A stretch of 64,000 nucleotides of DNA from assembly GCA_947304115.1 (NCBI GenBank), contig CAMZAE010000004.1, forward strand, positions 29,457 to 93,456, given 5' to 3'. Positions 7,660 through 16,410 of the stretch are shown here, piece after piece. The notes beneath the pieces were generated by a model. That model saw nothing but the letters and a program-made list of their open reading frames with translations. It had not been told where the DNA came from and searched no databases. The translations under genes were made by a program, and so were the position numbers. Every line of letters starts with the position of its first letter. Position 1 is the first letter of the stretch. The DNA is from an uncultured Prevotellaceae bacterium. Lineage in GTDB: Bacteria; Bacteroidota; Bacteroidia; Bacteroidales; Bacteroidaceae.

Positions 7660-8238
7660 ATGACACAGAAAGAGCTAGCAGAGGACATTAGGACTGCTGT
7701 GCAGACGTTGAGGCAGGGCGGGCTTATCCTTTATCCTACTGATACGATATGGGGCATTGGGTGCGATGCGGCTAATGAGGAGGCGGTAAGGCGCATCTTC
7801 CAGTTGAAGCAGAGAGAGGACAGCAAAGCGATGATTTGCCTTGTGGATAGTGCCAACAGGATGCAGCGATACCTGCGGCAGGTGCCTGATGTGGCTTGGG
7901 ACCTCGTGGAGTATGCCGACAAGCCGCTTACGCTTATTCTCGACGGGGCTGTCAATCTTGCCCCAAGTCTTATTGCCGAGGATGGTAGCATCGGCCTTCG
8001 CGTGACCAAAGAGAACATCAGTCACGAGCTTTGCTACCGTTTTGAGCGGGCCGTCGTAAGCACGAGTGCCAACATCAGCGGCGAGCCTTCTCCGGCCTGT
8101 TTCGACGAGATAACGGACGAGATAAAGCATGGTGTTGACTACATCATGCGCTCCCGACAGAATGACCTCAGCAAGTCGAAGCCCAGCCAAATCATTAAGC
8201 TGGGGCTTGACGGAAGAGTACAGATAATTAGGAAATAA
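7660..8238 (+). CDS. tsaC: L-threonylcarbamoyladenylate synthase (Sua5/YciO/YrdC family)
   Basis: 192 residues. Makes threonylcarbamoyl-AMP from threonine, bicarbonate and ATP for t6A at position 37 of ANN-decoding tRNAs. The family signature is clear: ILYPTDTIWGIGCDA (~26-40), LKQREDSKAMICLV, ADKPLTLIL, GLRVTKE and VVSTSANISGEPSP. It lacks the Sua5 C-terminal domain, so it is the short YrdC form. A single gene between a promoter and a palindromic element. Confidence 0.9.
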   Translation: MTQKELAEDIRTAVQTLRQGGLILYPTDTIWGIGCDAANEEAVRRIFQLKQREDSKAMICLVDSANRMQRYLRQVPDVAWDLVEYADKPLTLILDGAVNLAPSLIAEDGSIGLRVTKENISHELCYRFERAVVSTSANISGEPSPACFDEITDEIKHGVDYIMRSRQNDLSKSKPSQIIKLGLDGRVQIIRK

Positions 8239-8240
8239 AA

Positions 8241-8277
8241 AGCCTCACCCCCGGCCCCTCTCCGAGGAGAGGGGGGA
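8241..8277. repeat. palindromic C/G-rich element, intergenic
   Basis: CCCCTCTCC (8255-8263) pairs with GGAGAGGGG (8266-8274). The reverse complement of 8241-8277 nearly matches 36945-36980, including the A/T run, so the two are copies of one element in opposite orientation. It may also terminate tsaC. Confidence 0.75.
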
Positions 8278-8304
8278 AATAAATAGTAAATGGTAAATGT
8301 CTAA

Positions 8305-10092
8305 ATGGTGAATGGAAGAGACCTCATAGCCTATTTGCTTCGATGGCGGCGAAGGCATCTGTCCGACAAGAACTTCGTGCTGCTCATCAGCTTCTTTGTC
8401 GGCATCTTTACCGCTTGTGCGGGCTTGCTCCTGAAGTGGCTCATCGGGCAGATAGAGCACTTGCTGACGCATGAATTTATCGTCGAGGGCGCCAACTGGC
8501 TGTACCTTGTCTATCCGATTGTCGGCATTTGGCTGACGATGCTCTTCATTCGTTATATCGTCAGGGACGACATCGGACACGGCGTCACCAAGATTCTCTT
8601 CGCCATTGCCCGTAAGCAGAGCCGCATCAAACCGCATAATACGTGGACATCCGTCGTGGCTTCAGCCATCACTATCGGTTTTGGCGGAAGTGTCGGAGCT
8701 GAGGCTCCAATCGTCCTTACCGGTAGTGCCATCGGCAGTAGCCTCGGACAATTCTGCCGCTTGAGCAACAAGTACATGATGCTGCTCGTGGGCTGCGGCG
8801 CCGCAGGAGCAGTCGCAGGCATCTTTAAGGCACCAATCGCGGGACTTGTCTTCGTGCTTGAGGTCTTGATGATTGACCTTACGATGACCAGCCTCCTGCC
8901 TTTGCTCGTTTCCTGCGTCACGGCTGCCGGGTTGACGTTTGCTGTCTCGGGCACAAATCCCATTTTTGAGTTCCATTTGCAGGATGCCTTTACCGTCAAC
9001 CGTATTCCTGCCTATATTGCCCTCGGAATTGTCTGCGGATTGGTGGCACTCTACTTTACGCGGACGATGAACCTGCTGGAAGGCATCTTCCGGAAGCTGG
9101 AGGGCCGATACAAGAAGTTCGCGCTTGGAGCCGTCATGCTGAGCTTGCTCATCTACCTTTTCCCGTCGCTCTATGGCGAAGGCTACGACCTCATCACCCT
9201 TTTGCTTAACGGTAACGGACAGGCCGACTGGGACACAGCGATGGACCGCTCTCTTTTCTACGGCAGTAATCACTTGCTCATCTACCTTTTCCTCATTGTT
9301 GTCTTCAAGGTTTTTGCTTCTACGGCAACCAATGGTGGCGGCGGTTGTGGCGGTATCTTCGCGCCCAGCCTTTTCTTGGGGTGTATCTGCGGATTCATCT
9401 TTTGCCGTCTGTGGAATACTTACGACATCCTGGGCATCGACATTCCTGAGCGAAACTTCGCCATGCTGGGCATGTGCGGCCTGATGAGCGGCGTGATGCA
9501 CGCTCCGCTGACGGGCATTTTCCTCATCGCCGAGCTGACGGGCGGCTATGCCCTCTTCATGCCGTTGATGATAGTGGCTACAGGTTCCTATCTTACCATC
9601 AAGAGCTTCGAGCCGCATAGCATCTACGCCATGCGTCTGGCACAAAGGGGCGAACTCCTGACGCACCATACAGACAAGTCCATCCTCACATTGATGAGCA
9701 TGGATAGTGTCATCCAGCATTACGAACACGTCCTTTATCCCGATATGAATCTGGGTGACGTGGCGGCGCAAGTCTCTGGCAGCAAGAACCACGTCTTCCC
9801 TGTTGTGAACAAGCAGATGCAGTTCGTCGGTGCTGTTTATCTGGATGACATAAGGCACCTTGTCTTCCGCACGGAGTTGTATCGGGAGTTTGCCGTCTCG
9901 CAGCTTATGGCACAGCCCGAAGCCCTGCTTTCTGTGAATGACTCGATGGATGTCGTGGTCAGCGTGTTCGACAGAACAGGAGCCTGGACGCTTCCCGTTG
10001 TGGATGCCGACGGTGTCTTTGTCGGCTTCATCCGCAAGAGCACTGTCCTCACTGTCTATCGCCAAGTCCTTGCCGACTTCTCCAACGATTGA
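8305..10092 (+). CDS. CLC-family chloride channel/transporter with CBS pair
   Basis: 595 residues. Eleven or so hydrophobic segments (~20-430) carry the CLC ion-path motifs GGSVGAEAPIVLTGSAIGS (with the gating Glu) and GGGGCGGIFAPSLFLG. Two CBS domains follow (~450-595: MDSVIQHYEHVLYPDMNLGD..., LMAQPEALLSVNDSMDVVV), giving cytoplasmic, probably nucleotide-sensing regulation. Bacterial CLCs are mostly H+/Cl- antiporters, but some carry fluoride; I cannot tell which. The ATG lies within a run of AAATGGT words, so a start a few codons later is possible. Confidence 0.92.
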   Translation: MVNGRDLIAYLLRWRRRHLSDKNFVLLISFFVGIFTACAGLLLKWLIGQIEHLLTHEFIVEGANWLYLVYPIVGIWLTMLFIRYIVRDDIGHGVTKILFAIARKQSRIKPHNTWTSVVASAITIGFGGSVGAEAPIVLTGSAIGSSLGQFCRLSNKYMMLLVGCGAAGAVAGIFKAPIAGLVFVLEVLMIDLTMTSLLPLLVSCVTAAGLTFAVSGTNPIFEFHLQDAFTVNRIPAYIALGIVCGLVALYFTRTMNLLEGIFRKLEGRYKKFALGAVMLSLLIYLFPSLYGEGYDLITLLLNGNGQADWDTAMDRSLFYGSNHLLIYLFLIVVFKVFASTATNGGGGCGGIFAPSLFLGCICGFIFCRLWNTYDILGIDIPERNFAMLGMCGLMSGVMHAPLTGIFLIAELTGGYALFMPLMIVATGSYLTIKSFEPHSIYAMRLAQRGELLTHHTDKSILTLMSMDSVIQHYEHVLYPDMNLGDVAAQVSGSKNHVFPVVNKQMQFVGAVYLDDIRHLVFRTELYREFAVSQLMAQPEALLSVNDSMDVVVSVFDRTGAWTLPVVDADGVFVGFIRKSTVLTVYRQVLADFSND

Positions 10093-10142
10093 GCATTACC
10101 CATTCCGACAAGCCTCTTTGCTTAAATCTCCATGTCACGTTT

Positions 10143-10208
10143 ATTGCTTCTACATGTACAAGCGATTGCTCATTCATGTAGAAGCAATTGCTTGTACATG
10201 TAGAAGCA
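10143..10208. repeat. 22-bp tandem array of alternating palindromes
   Basis: Three 22-bp units begin at 10143, 10165 and 10187. Palindromes centred on CATG (TACATGTA, arms extending to GCTTCTACATGTAGAAGC) alternate with ones centred on AATT or its variant (GCAATTGC) about every 11 bp. Lies between convergent CLC and comEC genes. Confidence 0.75.
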
Positions 10209-10295
10209 AGACATACTGCCCTGCGCATTTGTCGTTCTGGCAAGAGGACAGACACCTCGTTGCACATTGCTTGGGATTGCGGGCATGGGGAGATA

Positions 10296-11429
10296 CTATT
10301 GGCTGTTTCTTGTCCTGAACCTCACAATGGCAATGACCATCACAGCATATACTAATGCCACGGAGAGGGTGCTTGGATAGACCTCTGTTAATGTCATGTA
10401 TGGAATGTCGCCCGCCAAATCGATAACCTTCTGCTGTAGCGACACGACGGCGTCCAATGCCCACCCTAACGGCTGAACCGGCAGTAGTATTGCCACAAGT
10501 GCCAGGTAGATGATGAGTGTCGTCATTGGGATAAGTATGATGCTCAGCAATGGTCCAAGCAGAAACAGCCTGTGGAAGTAATAGCAGACGATGGGCATGG
10601 TTGCAATCCATGCAATGCAGGAAATTGTCAGTAACTCCATAGCCCAATGCCGCTTGGCGAACAGTTCGGAAACAGGTCGCCAAAGTGCCAGGATGAAGAA
10701 GACAGCGGCGAATGAGAGTTGGAAGCTAATGCTGAACAAATCTTCAGGAGCAATCAGCAGTATGATGATTGCGCTCATGGAAAGCGGATGCAGCGGGTCG
10801 GTGTGGTACTGCATCAAGGAAATCACGGTGAGGATGGAGAGCATCAAAGCAGCCCTCACCAGCGAGACAGGCATCCCTGCTACTAAAGCATACCCCCATA
10901 AACAAAGCAGGATGAACGGCAAGGCGTTCCATCGCCACTTGCCGAAGCGTATCCAGCGAATGAAAATAATGTACAAGAAGCCATAGATGATGCCGAGATG
11001 CATTCCACTGAGGGCCAGCAGGTGGCTGGCACCAACCTGATTGTATGCTTGGCGGGTATCATGCTTCAGGTTATCTTTCTTCCCGACGGTCAGCGCAGAA
11101 GTGAGCGCCAGTGTTTGGGGAGACACTCCCGACCTTTGTAGCCTCGTCACCAAACAGGTCTGCATGGCCTTTGCCTTCTGCTCCACAGCACTCCGCCATT
11201 GGGGATTCTCGTCGTAGGAAGAGACGACAGAAGCCCTGCTGCATCCCAGCAAAAGCCACACAATGAGTGTCAGAACATCGTGCCAGTGCCGTGTCTTTCT
11301 CAGCAGAGTGCAGGCAATGACTGCAACTGCGAGAGCCGGCAGATAGTAGGGTAGTGGAACCGACAACCCAATGGCAATGCCCGTCACAAAGAAGATTGCG
11401 CACCAAAGAATAGGATGTTGAACTATCAT
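10296..11429 (-). CDS. comEC: ComEC/Rec2-type competence membrane protein, short form
   Basis: 377 residues from the ATG at 11429; a TTG at 11453 overlaps the promoter box and is rejected. Multiple membrane segments and the competence-domain signature NQVGASHLLALSGMHLGIIYG (shown in part: SHLLALSGMHLG) identify the DNA-channel domain PF03772. Typical ComEC proteins are ~650-750 residues with an N-terminal OB-like domain and a C-terminal metallo-beta-lactamase domain; both are reduced or absent here. DNA uptake is the family role, unproven for this short form. Confidence 0.85.
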   Translation of the reverse strand: MIVQHPILWCAIFFVTGIAIGLSVPLPYYLPALAVAVIACTLLRKTRHWHDVLTLIVWLLLGCSRASVVSSYDENPQWRSAVEQKAKAMQTCLVTRLQRSGVSPQTLALTSALTVGKKDNLKHDTRQAYNQVGASHLLALSGMHLGIIYGFLYIIFIRWIRFGKWRWNALPFILLCLWGYALVAGMPVSLVRAALMLSILTVISLMQYHTDPLHPLSMSAIIILLIAPEDLFSISFQLSFAAVFFILALWRPVSELFAKRHWAMELLTISCIAWIATMPIVCYYFHRLFLLGPLLSIILIPMTTLIIYLALVAILLPVQPLGWALDAVVSLQQKVIDLAGDIPYMTLTEVYPSTLSVALVYAVMVIAIVRFRTRNSQ

Positions 11430-11450
11430 GCCAAATGAAAAATACTGCTG

Positions 11451-11488
11451 CAAAAGTACACAAAAAACAAAACTTTATTGTATCTTTG
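11451..11488. promoter_or_regulatory. divergent promoters for comEC and the M48 gene
   Basis: Minus-strand TACTTTTG at 11451-11458 points to comEC; plus-strand TATCTTTG at 11481-11488 points to the M48 protease gene. The two -7 boxes are 22 bp apart so their polymerases should interfere. Confidence 0.6.
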
Positions 11489-11544
11489 CAAAAGAATAAT
11501 GAAGTTATACAAGAAATATAACGACTGATAAGATACCAACACAC

Positions 11545-12423
11545 ATGAAATCAATCAAAACACTATTCGTCGCAGCCATCGCATTGCTCATGGCAGGCTG
11601 TGGCACTTCCAACACGGTTCCCATCACAGGACGCAAGACACGTCTGCTTGTCAGCGACGCTGAAATCCTCAGCCTAAGCACCCAGCAATATCAGGAGTAC
11701 ATGCAAGGTGCCACACTGTCAACCAACCAGACCAACACCGCCATGGTGAAGCGTGTAGGCCAGCGACTGGCTACTGCCGTTGTGTCGTTCCTCACGAACA
11801 ACGGTTATGCCGACGAGGTGCAATACTTCCAATGGGAGTTCAATCTCGTGAACAGCAGCGAGGCCAATGCCTTCTGTATGCCAGGAGGAAAAATTGTGGT
11901 CTATGAAGGTATGCTGCCTCTCACCCAGGACGAGGCAAGTCTTGCCATCGTGCTCGGACACGAGATTGCCCACGCTGTTGCAAAGCATTCGGCAGAGCAA
12001 CTCTCAAAACAGACACGTCAGCAGTATGCGGCACAGGTAGGGGGCAGCCTGCTCTCGCAGATTGCACAGAAGAAAGGCATAAACAGCAACACAGCCGCCC
12101 TGATTGATATGGTGGCACAGACAGGCTTCAACTTCGCAAACCTCAAATACTCGCGCGACAACGAGACGGAAGCAGACCACCTGGGCCTTATCTTTGCGGC
12201 AATGGCAGGTTATGATCCGCAAGCCGCCATACCGTTTTGGCAACGCATGAGTCAGCTTGGCACCAATACGAAGAGCGAGATTTTCAGCGACCACCCCTCC
12301 GACGAGAAGCGCATCGCCGCACTGCAGAAACTAATGCCGGAGGCACTCAAGTACTATACACCTGCCGCCTCCGCCACGACAACATCTGCATCGCAGAAAA
12401 AGACTTCGACAAAAAAGAAATAG
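11545..12423 (+). CDS. M48-family zinc metalloprotease, lipoprotein
   Basis: 292 residues. Lipoprotein signal ending LLMAGC (Cys ~19). The catalytic motif HEIAHAVAKH (HExxH, ~133) and the downstream Glu in DNETEADHLG match the YggG/LoiP-BepA group of periplasmic quality-control proteases. The C-terminus is a Ser/Thr/Lys-rich tail (TTTSASQKKTSTKKK). Single gene with its own promoter, ended by a hairpin shared with convergent rpe. Confidence 0.92.
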   Translation: MKSIKTLFVAAIALLMAGCGTSNTVPITGRKTRLLVSDAEILSLSTQQYQEYMQGATLSTNQTNTAMVKRVGQRLATAVVSFLTNNGYADEVQYFQWEFNLVNSSEANAFCMPGGKIVVYEGMLPLTQDEASLAIVLGHEIAHAVAKHSAEQLSKQTRQQYAAQVGGSLLSQIAQKKGINSNTAALIDMVAQTGFNFANLKYSRDNETEADHLGLIFAAMAGYDPQAAIPFWQRMSQLGTNTKSEIFSDHPSDEKRIAALQKLMPEALKYYTPAASATTTSASQKKTSTKKK

Positions 12424-12452
12424 CACGGCATTTCTCTTGAAATGTGCCGTGC
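12423..12452. terminator. shared terminator between M48 gene and rpe
   Basis: GCACGGCA (12423-12430) pairs with TGCCGTGC (12445-12452); the M48 stop codon sits at its base. Confidence 0.75.
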
Positions 12453-12461
12453 TTGTCTTCG

Positions 12462-13115
12462 TTACAGCCCTGAAAGCATTTCGCAAGCCTTGGCCGGATC
12501 GGGGGCAGAGAAGATGTAGTTCCCGGCCACGAGTACGTCGGCACCCGCAGCCTTCAACTGCCGCCCTGTCTCAATGTTCACACCGCCATCGACCTCAATG
12601 AGGGCCTTGCTGCCTGTGCGGTCGAGCATACGGCGCAACGAGGCGACTTTCTCAAGCGTGTGCGGAATAAACTTCTGTCCGCCGAAGCCAGGGTTGACGC
12701 TCATCAGCAACACAAGGTCAACATCACACACAATGTCCTCCAGGACAGAAACTGGAGTGGCGGGATTGAGCGTGACACCCGCCTTCATGCCGGCCTCGTG
12801 TATCTGTCCGATGACACGATGCAGATGTGGACAAGCCTCGTAGTGCACATTCATCAGATAGGTGCCGAGGGCTTTCACCTCGTTGACAAACTTTTCGGGC
12901 TGCACAATCATCAGATGCACATCAAGCGGTTTCTCGCAGATGCGGGCAACGTGCTTCAACACGGGGAAACCGAAGGAAATGTTCGGAACGAACACACCAT
13001 CCATGACATCGATGTGGAGCCAGTCGGCACTGCTCTTGTTGAACCACTCCATTTCTGCTTCGAGGTTGGCAAAATCTGCCGAGAGCAACGATGGGGAGAT
13101 AATCATGTCAGGCAA
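12462..13115 (-). CDS. rpe: ribulose-phosphate 3-epimerase
   Basis: 217 residues. Interconverts ribulose-5-P and xylulose-5-P in the pentose phosphate pathway. TIM-barrel motifs: SPSLLSADFANL (~8-19), HIDVMDGVFVPNISFG (~35), MSVNPGFGGQKF (~142), EVDGGVN (~176) and DVLVAGNYIF. Metal-binding His/Asp residues are all present. Convergent with the M48 gene; no clear TAnnTTTG box upstream. Confidence 0.95.
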   Translation of the reverse strand: MPDMIISPSLLSADFANLEAEMEWFNKSSADWLHIDVMDGVFVPNISFGFPVLKHVARICEKPLDVHLMIVQPEKFVNEVKALGTYLMNVHYEACPHLHRVIGQIHEAGMKAGVTLNPATPVSVLEDIVCDVDLVLLMSVNPGFGGQKFIPHTLEKVASLRRMLDRTGSKALIEVDGGVNIETGRQLKAAGADVLVAGNYIFSAPDPAKACEMLSGL

Positions 13116-13596
13116 GTATTATCATGTAGGGTTGTGGTCGGAAAGTGCGGGCAAACTGGCGTATCTTTGCCAGGACAGCCGTGCTTGGCTGGAAATAGGG
13201 TAGAGGTAATGCTTGCTCCATAGGCAGGTAGGGATGTTGAATGATGAAACGGTTATCAGTTATTTCCTTTATTAAAAAAACGGAAAACGAAGGCGTTTTA
13301 TTGTAGAAGGCGGAACGTTTTATCAGATAATACAAAATTCTCCTCTATTTAGATTTTTGTGAAATAGCAGAAAACCTGAAGCAGTGTGAGACCGAAATAG
13401 TAATCCCATATAATTAAGAAGGTTATACGATAGGGTAAGGAGGCACATTGCAAGGTGCGTGAGAGTGTAGCTCGCTGATTGCCAGCGGAATGCATATTTG
13501 CAAGAGTTGCATGTCATCCGTTTTCAAGCATTTTTCGGCGTTTGTTGAAAAACAGAAAGTTAGGCAAGAGAACACTTCTGGGAGCAAAGAAAAAAG
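13116..13596. other. intergenic region between divergent rpe and dnaA
   Basis: About 480 bp with no convincing gene. A plus-strand TATCTTTG box occurs at ~13161-13168 but no gene follows it closely, so it could start a long dnaA leader. Imperfect A/T repeats are scattered. I saw no cluster of TTATNCACA DnaA boxes, so I do not call an origin here. Confidence 0.5.
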
Positions 13597-13628
13597 TTTG
13601 GCAAATCGAGGATATTGTAGTATCTTTG
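13597..13628 (+). promoter_or_regulatory. dnaA promoter
   Basis: Perfect consensus: TTTG at 13597-13600, 20 bp, then TATCTTTG at 13621-13628. It places transcription start near 13635 and excludes any dnaA start codon upstream of it. Confidence 0.8.
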
Positions 13629-13747
13629 CACTCGAATTCGGCAAAAAAACAAAGAAGAAAAATCAGGGATTAGAGATTAGGGAAATTTGGGCCTTATATA
13701 TAATAAATAATGTGTATGTTCGCCCAAAGATCAGAAACAAAGTGAAC

Positions 13748-15157
13748 GTGAAAGAGAACGAACAGATATTGTGGCAGCGTTGCATGGAGATGTTCCACAG
13801 CAACGTGAGCGAGCAGCAGTTCCAGATTTGGTTCTCGCCGATGAGACTCAAGTCTTACGATGCTGCCCGGAAGGAACTGGCGGTCTATATACCGTCTCAG
13901 TTCTTCTTCGAATATCTGGAGGAGCACTTCCGCCGTCTCATTCATGTCACCATTAGCCGCTTCTTCGGTTCCGATGTGACTTTGTCATACGAGGTGGAGG
14001 TGGCCGGCGATGTGACGGTCAGTCAGGAGAGCGACAACATTGTGGTGCCAGAGGCTGCGCCCAGCAGCTTCGTCGCCAACCAGTCCCCCTCGTTGGCTCA
14101 GGCAGTAGGCCTCCCGGAAGACCTTGACTCGCAGTTGAACGTTCATCAGACCTTCAGCAACTTCATCGAGGGCACAAGCAACAAGCTTCCGCGCAGCGTA
14201 GGCCAGTCCATTGCCGAGCACCCAGAGCACATGACCTTCAATCCCCTTTTCATCTATGGACCCAGCGGCGTGGGCAAGACGCACCTGGTGAATGCCATCG
14301 GTATGCGCACCAAGGAGCTTCACCCCGACAAGCGTGTCCTCTATCTGAGTGCCCACCTTTTCATGGTGCAGTTCACCGATGCACGCAAGCGCAACGTCTT
14401 CAACGACTTCATGCACTTCTACCAGAGCATCGACATGCTCATTATAGACGACATTCAGGAACTGGCAGGCATGACGGCCACGCAGAACGCCTTCTTCCAT
14501 ATCTTCAACCATCTGCGTCAGAACGGCAAGCATATTATAATGACTTGCGACCGCCCGCCTGTGTCGCTGCAGGGCATGGAGGAGCGGCTCATCACCCGAT
14601 TCAAGAGCGGACTGATGGCAGAGATGGAGAAGCCAGAGGAAACCTTGCGCCGTAACATCCTGCAAAGCATCGTGAAGCACGACGGCCTGAACATCCCCGA
14701 CAATGTGCTGGACTATATCTCACACAACGTCACAGGCAGTGTCCGCGAGTTGGAGGGCATCATCCACAGCCTGCTTGCCTATTCGGTGGTGTTCGGCAAA
14801 GATGTTGATGTGGAGTTCGCACAAAGAATCTTGGCTGGCAGGACGAAGGTGGAGAAGAGGAGCATTACCATCGACCAAATCATCACCTGCACCTGCGAAC
14901 ACTTCAACATAAAGGAAGAGGATGTCTTTGGCAAGAGCAGGAAGGCAGACATCGTAACCGTCCGGCAGATTAGTATGTATCTCGCCCACAAACATACGAA
15001 ACTCACGACCAGCAAAATTGGCATCTATGTCGGCAACCGAGACCACGCCACCGTCCTGCACGGCATCAAGACCATAGACGGCAGGCTCAAGGTGGAGAAA
15101 GAACTGCGGCACCACCTCGAGGAGCTGGAAGAGAAACTAATAGGGAAGGCACTATGA
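13748..15157 (+). CDS. dnaA: chromosomal replication initiator protein DnaA
   Basis: ATPase that opens the origin. Start: no ATG is in frame near the N-terminus, and the promoter rules out starts before ~13635; the GTG at 13748 gives MKENEQILWQRC, which lines up with other Bacteroidales DnaA starts (GTG 13742 is the alternative). Walker A GPSGVGKTHL (~171), Walker B LIIDDIQE (~231), sensor region TCDRPP, and the C-terminal DNA-binding signature KADIVTVRQISMYLAHKHT with NRDHATVLHG. ~469 residues, normal size. Its stop overlaps the next start by 4 bp. Confidence 0.96.
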   Translation: MKENEQILWQRCMEMFHSNVSEQQFQIWFSPMRLKSYDAARKELAVYIPSQFFFEYLEEHFRRLIHVTISRFFGSDVTLSYEVEVAGDVTVSQESDNIVVPEAAPSSFVANQSPSLAQAVGLPEDLDSQLNVHQTFSNFIEGTSNKLPRSVGQSIAEHPEHMTFNPLFIYGPSGVGKTHLVNAIGMRTKELHPDKRVLYLSAHLFMVQFTDARKRNVFNDFMHFYQSIDMLIIDDIQELAGMTATQNAFFHIFNHLRQNGKHIIMTCDRPPVSLQGMEERLITRFKSGLMAEMEKPEETLRRNILQSIVKHDGLNIPDNVLDYISHNVTGSVRELEGIIHSLLAYSVVFGKDVDVEFAQRILAGRTKVEKRSITIDQIITCTCEHFNIKEEDVFGKSRKADIVTVRQISMYLAHKHTKLTTSKIGIYVGNRDHATVLHGIKTIDGRLKVEKELRHHLEELEEKLIGKAL

Positions 15158-16398
15158 ACATAAAAGAGAGAAGAACCATCCGTAAATACACTCAGCAGCC
15201 CGTCAGCGACGAGCTGCTGAATCGGTTAATAGAGGATGCCTCACGCACACAGACAATGGGCAACCTGCAACTGTACAGCGTTGTCGTGACACGCTCGGAA
15301 GAAAAGAAGGAGCAATTGGCCCCTGCCCATTTCTTCCAGCCGATGGTGACGCAAGCGCCCGTCGTGCTGACCATCTGTGCCGACTTCCGCCGCACGACCG
15401 ACTGGTGTCTGCAGCGAGAGGCAAGCCCGGGCTATGACAACGTCCTCAGCTTCCTCAATGCCGCCACCGATGCCCTGCTCTTCACCCAGACATTCTGCTG
15501 CCTTGCAGAAGAGGAAGGCCTCGGCATTTGTTTCCTTGGCACAACGGTCTATCAGCCACAGGCCATCATCGCAACACTGGAATTGCCCGAACTCGTCTTC
15601 CCTGTCGCAACACTCACCATTGGCTGGCCTGCAGAGAAGCCCAGACGAACTGACCGCTTGCCCCTTGGGGCCATTGTGCACAGGGAGACCTACAATCCCT
15701 TTACGCCGGAACGCATTGATGCCTGCTACAAGAAGCGCGAGTCGCTTGCGACAAACAAGCACTTTGTGGAAATCAACGACAAACAGACCTTGGCGCAAGT
15801 CTTTACAGACATCCGCTATACACGCAAGGACAACGAGGCAATGTCCGAGGCCTTGCTTGTCACCCTTGCCGCACAGAAGTTCTTGAAGCAGGGGGGCTTG
15901 CCAGGAGGCATCGTGCCATCTGTCGTGGAGCGAAGGCCGGAGGTGCTGGAGTGCGACGTGGTGCGTTTCCAGAACAAGAAGGAGAAGTGGGTGGCCTTCG
16001 TCGGTATGCTCGATGGCTTCCCCTACGAGATATTCACAGGATTGCAGGACGATGACGAAGGCATCGCCATACCGAAGAGCGTCTCAAAAGGCTTCATCAT
16101 CAAACACTACGACCGCGAAGGGCAGAAACGCTACGACTTCCAGTTCGTCAACAAGCGCGGCTATAAGACCACCATCGAAGGCCTCAGCGAGCGCTTCAAT
16201 CCCAAGTACTGGGACTATGCAAAGCTCATCAGCGGCGTGCTCCGCTACCGTATGCCCATCGACCATGTCATCCGCCTTATCACGTCCCTCCAACTGGAGA
16301 ACGACACCATCAACTCCTGGACAGCAGGCGTGGCACGAGTGCTGAAGAAATACCTGCCTGACTCGCAACAGACATTCGACGACGAAGAAACAGAATAG
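15154..16398 (+). CDS. nitroreductase fused to class II ribonucleotide reductase C-terminal domain
   Basis: 414 residues. Residues 1-~248 are a complete NfsA/FRP-type flavin nitroreductase: RRTIRKYTQQPV, SRTQTMGNLQ, GLGICFLGTTVY and the usual C-terminal helix LAQVFTDIRYTRKDNEAMSE. Residues ~255-405 (RRPEVLECDVVRFQNKKEKW ... NKRGYKTTIEGLSERFN ... LISGVLRYRMPIDHVIRLI) match the C-terminal TSCPD-like portion of B12-dependent NrdJ in Bacteroidetes. No RNR catalytic barrel is present, so this is not a reductase. Coupled to dnaA by a 4-bp overlap. A combined redox-regulatory role is speculation. Confidence 0.82.
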   Translation: MNIKERRTIRKYTQQPVSDELLNRLIEDASRTQTMGNLQLYSVVVTRSEEKKEQLAPAHFFQPMVTQAPVVLTICADFRRTTDWCLQREASPGYDNVLSFLNAATDALLFTQTFCCLAEEEGLGICFLGTTVYQPQAIIATLELPELVFPVATLTIGWPAEKPRRTDRLPLGAIVHRETYNPFTPERIDACYKKRESLATNKHFVEINDKQTLAQVFTDIRYTRKDNEAMSEALLVTLAAQKFLKQGGLPGGIVPSVVERRPEVLECDVVRFQNKKEKWVAFVGMLDGFPYEIFTGLQDDDEGIAIPKSVSKGFIIKHYDREGQKRYDFQFVNKRGYKTTIEGLSERFNPKYWDYAKLISGVLRYRMPIDHVIRLITSLQLENDTINSWTAGVARVLKKYLPDSQQTFDDEETE

Positions 16399-16410
16399 GC
16401 CCCGCAAATT

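Noticed and set aside
13108..13335. 75-residue protein upstream of rpe
   Set aside because: Overlaps the rpe start, no promoter, low-complexity A/T-rich DNA.
13490..13747. Extended N-terminus of DnaA
   Set aside because: The consensus promoter lies inside it and the extra residues do not resemble DnaA.
13116..13747. Replication origin next to dnaA
   Set aside because: No cluster of DnaA boxes or clear unwinding element was seen; dnaA is often away from oriC in this phylum.
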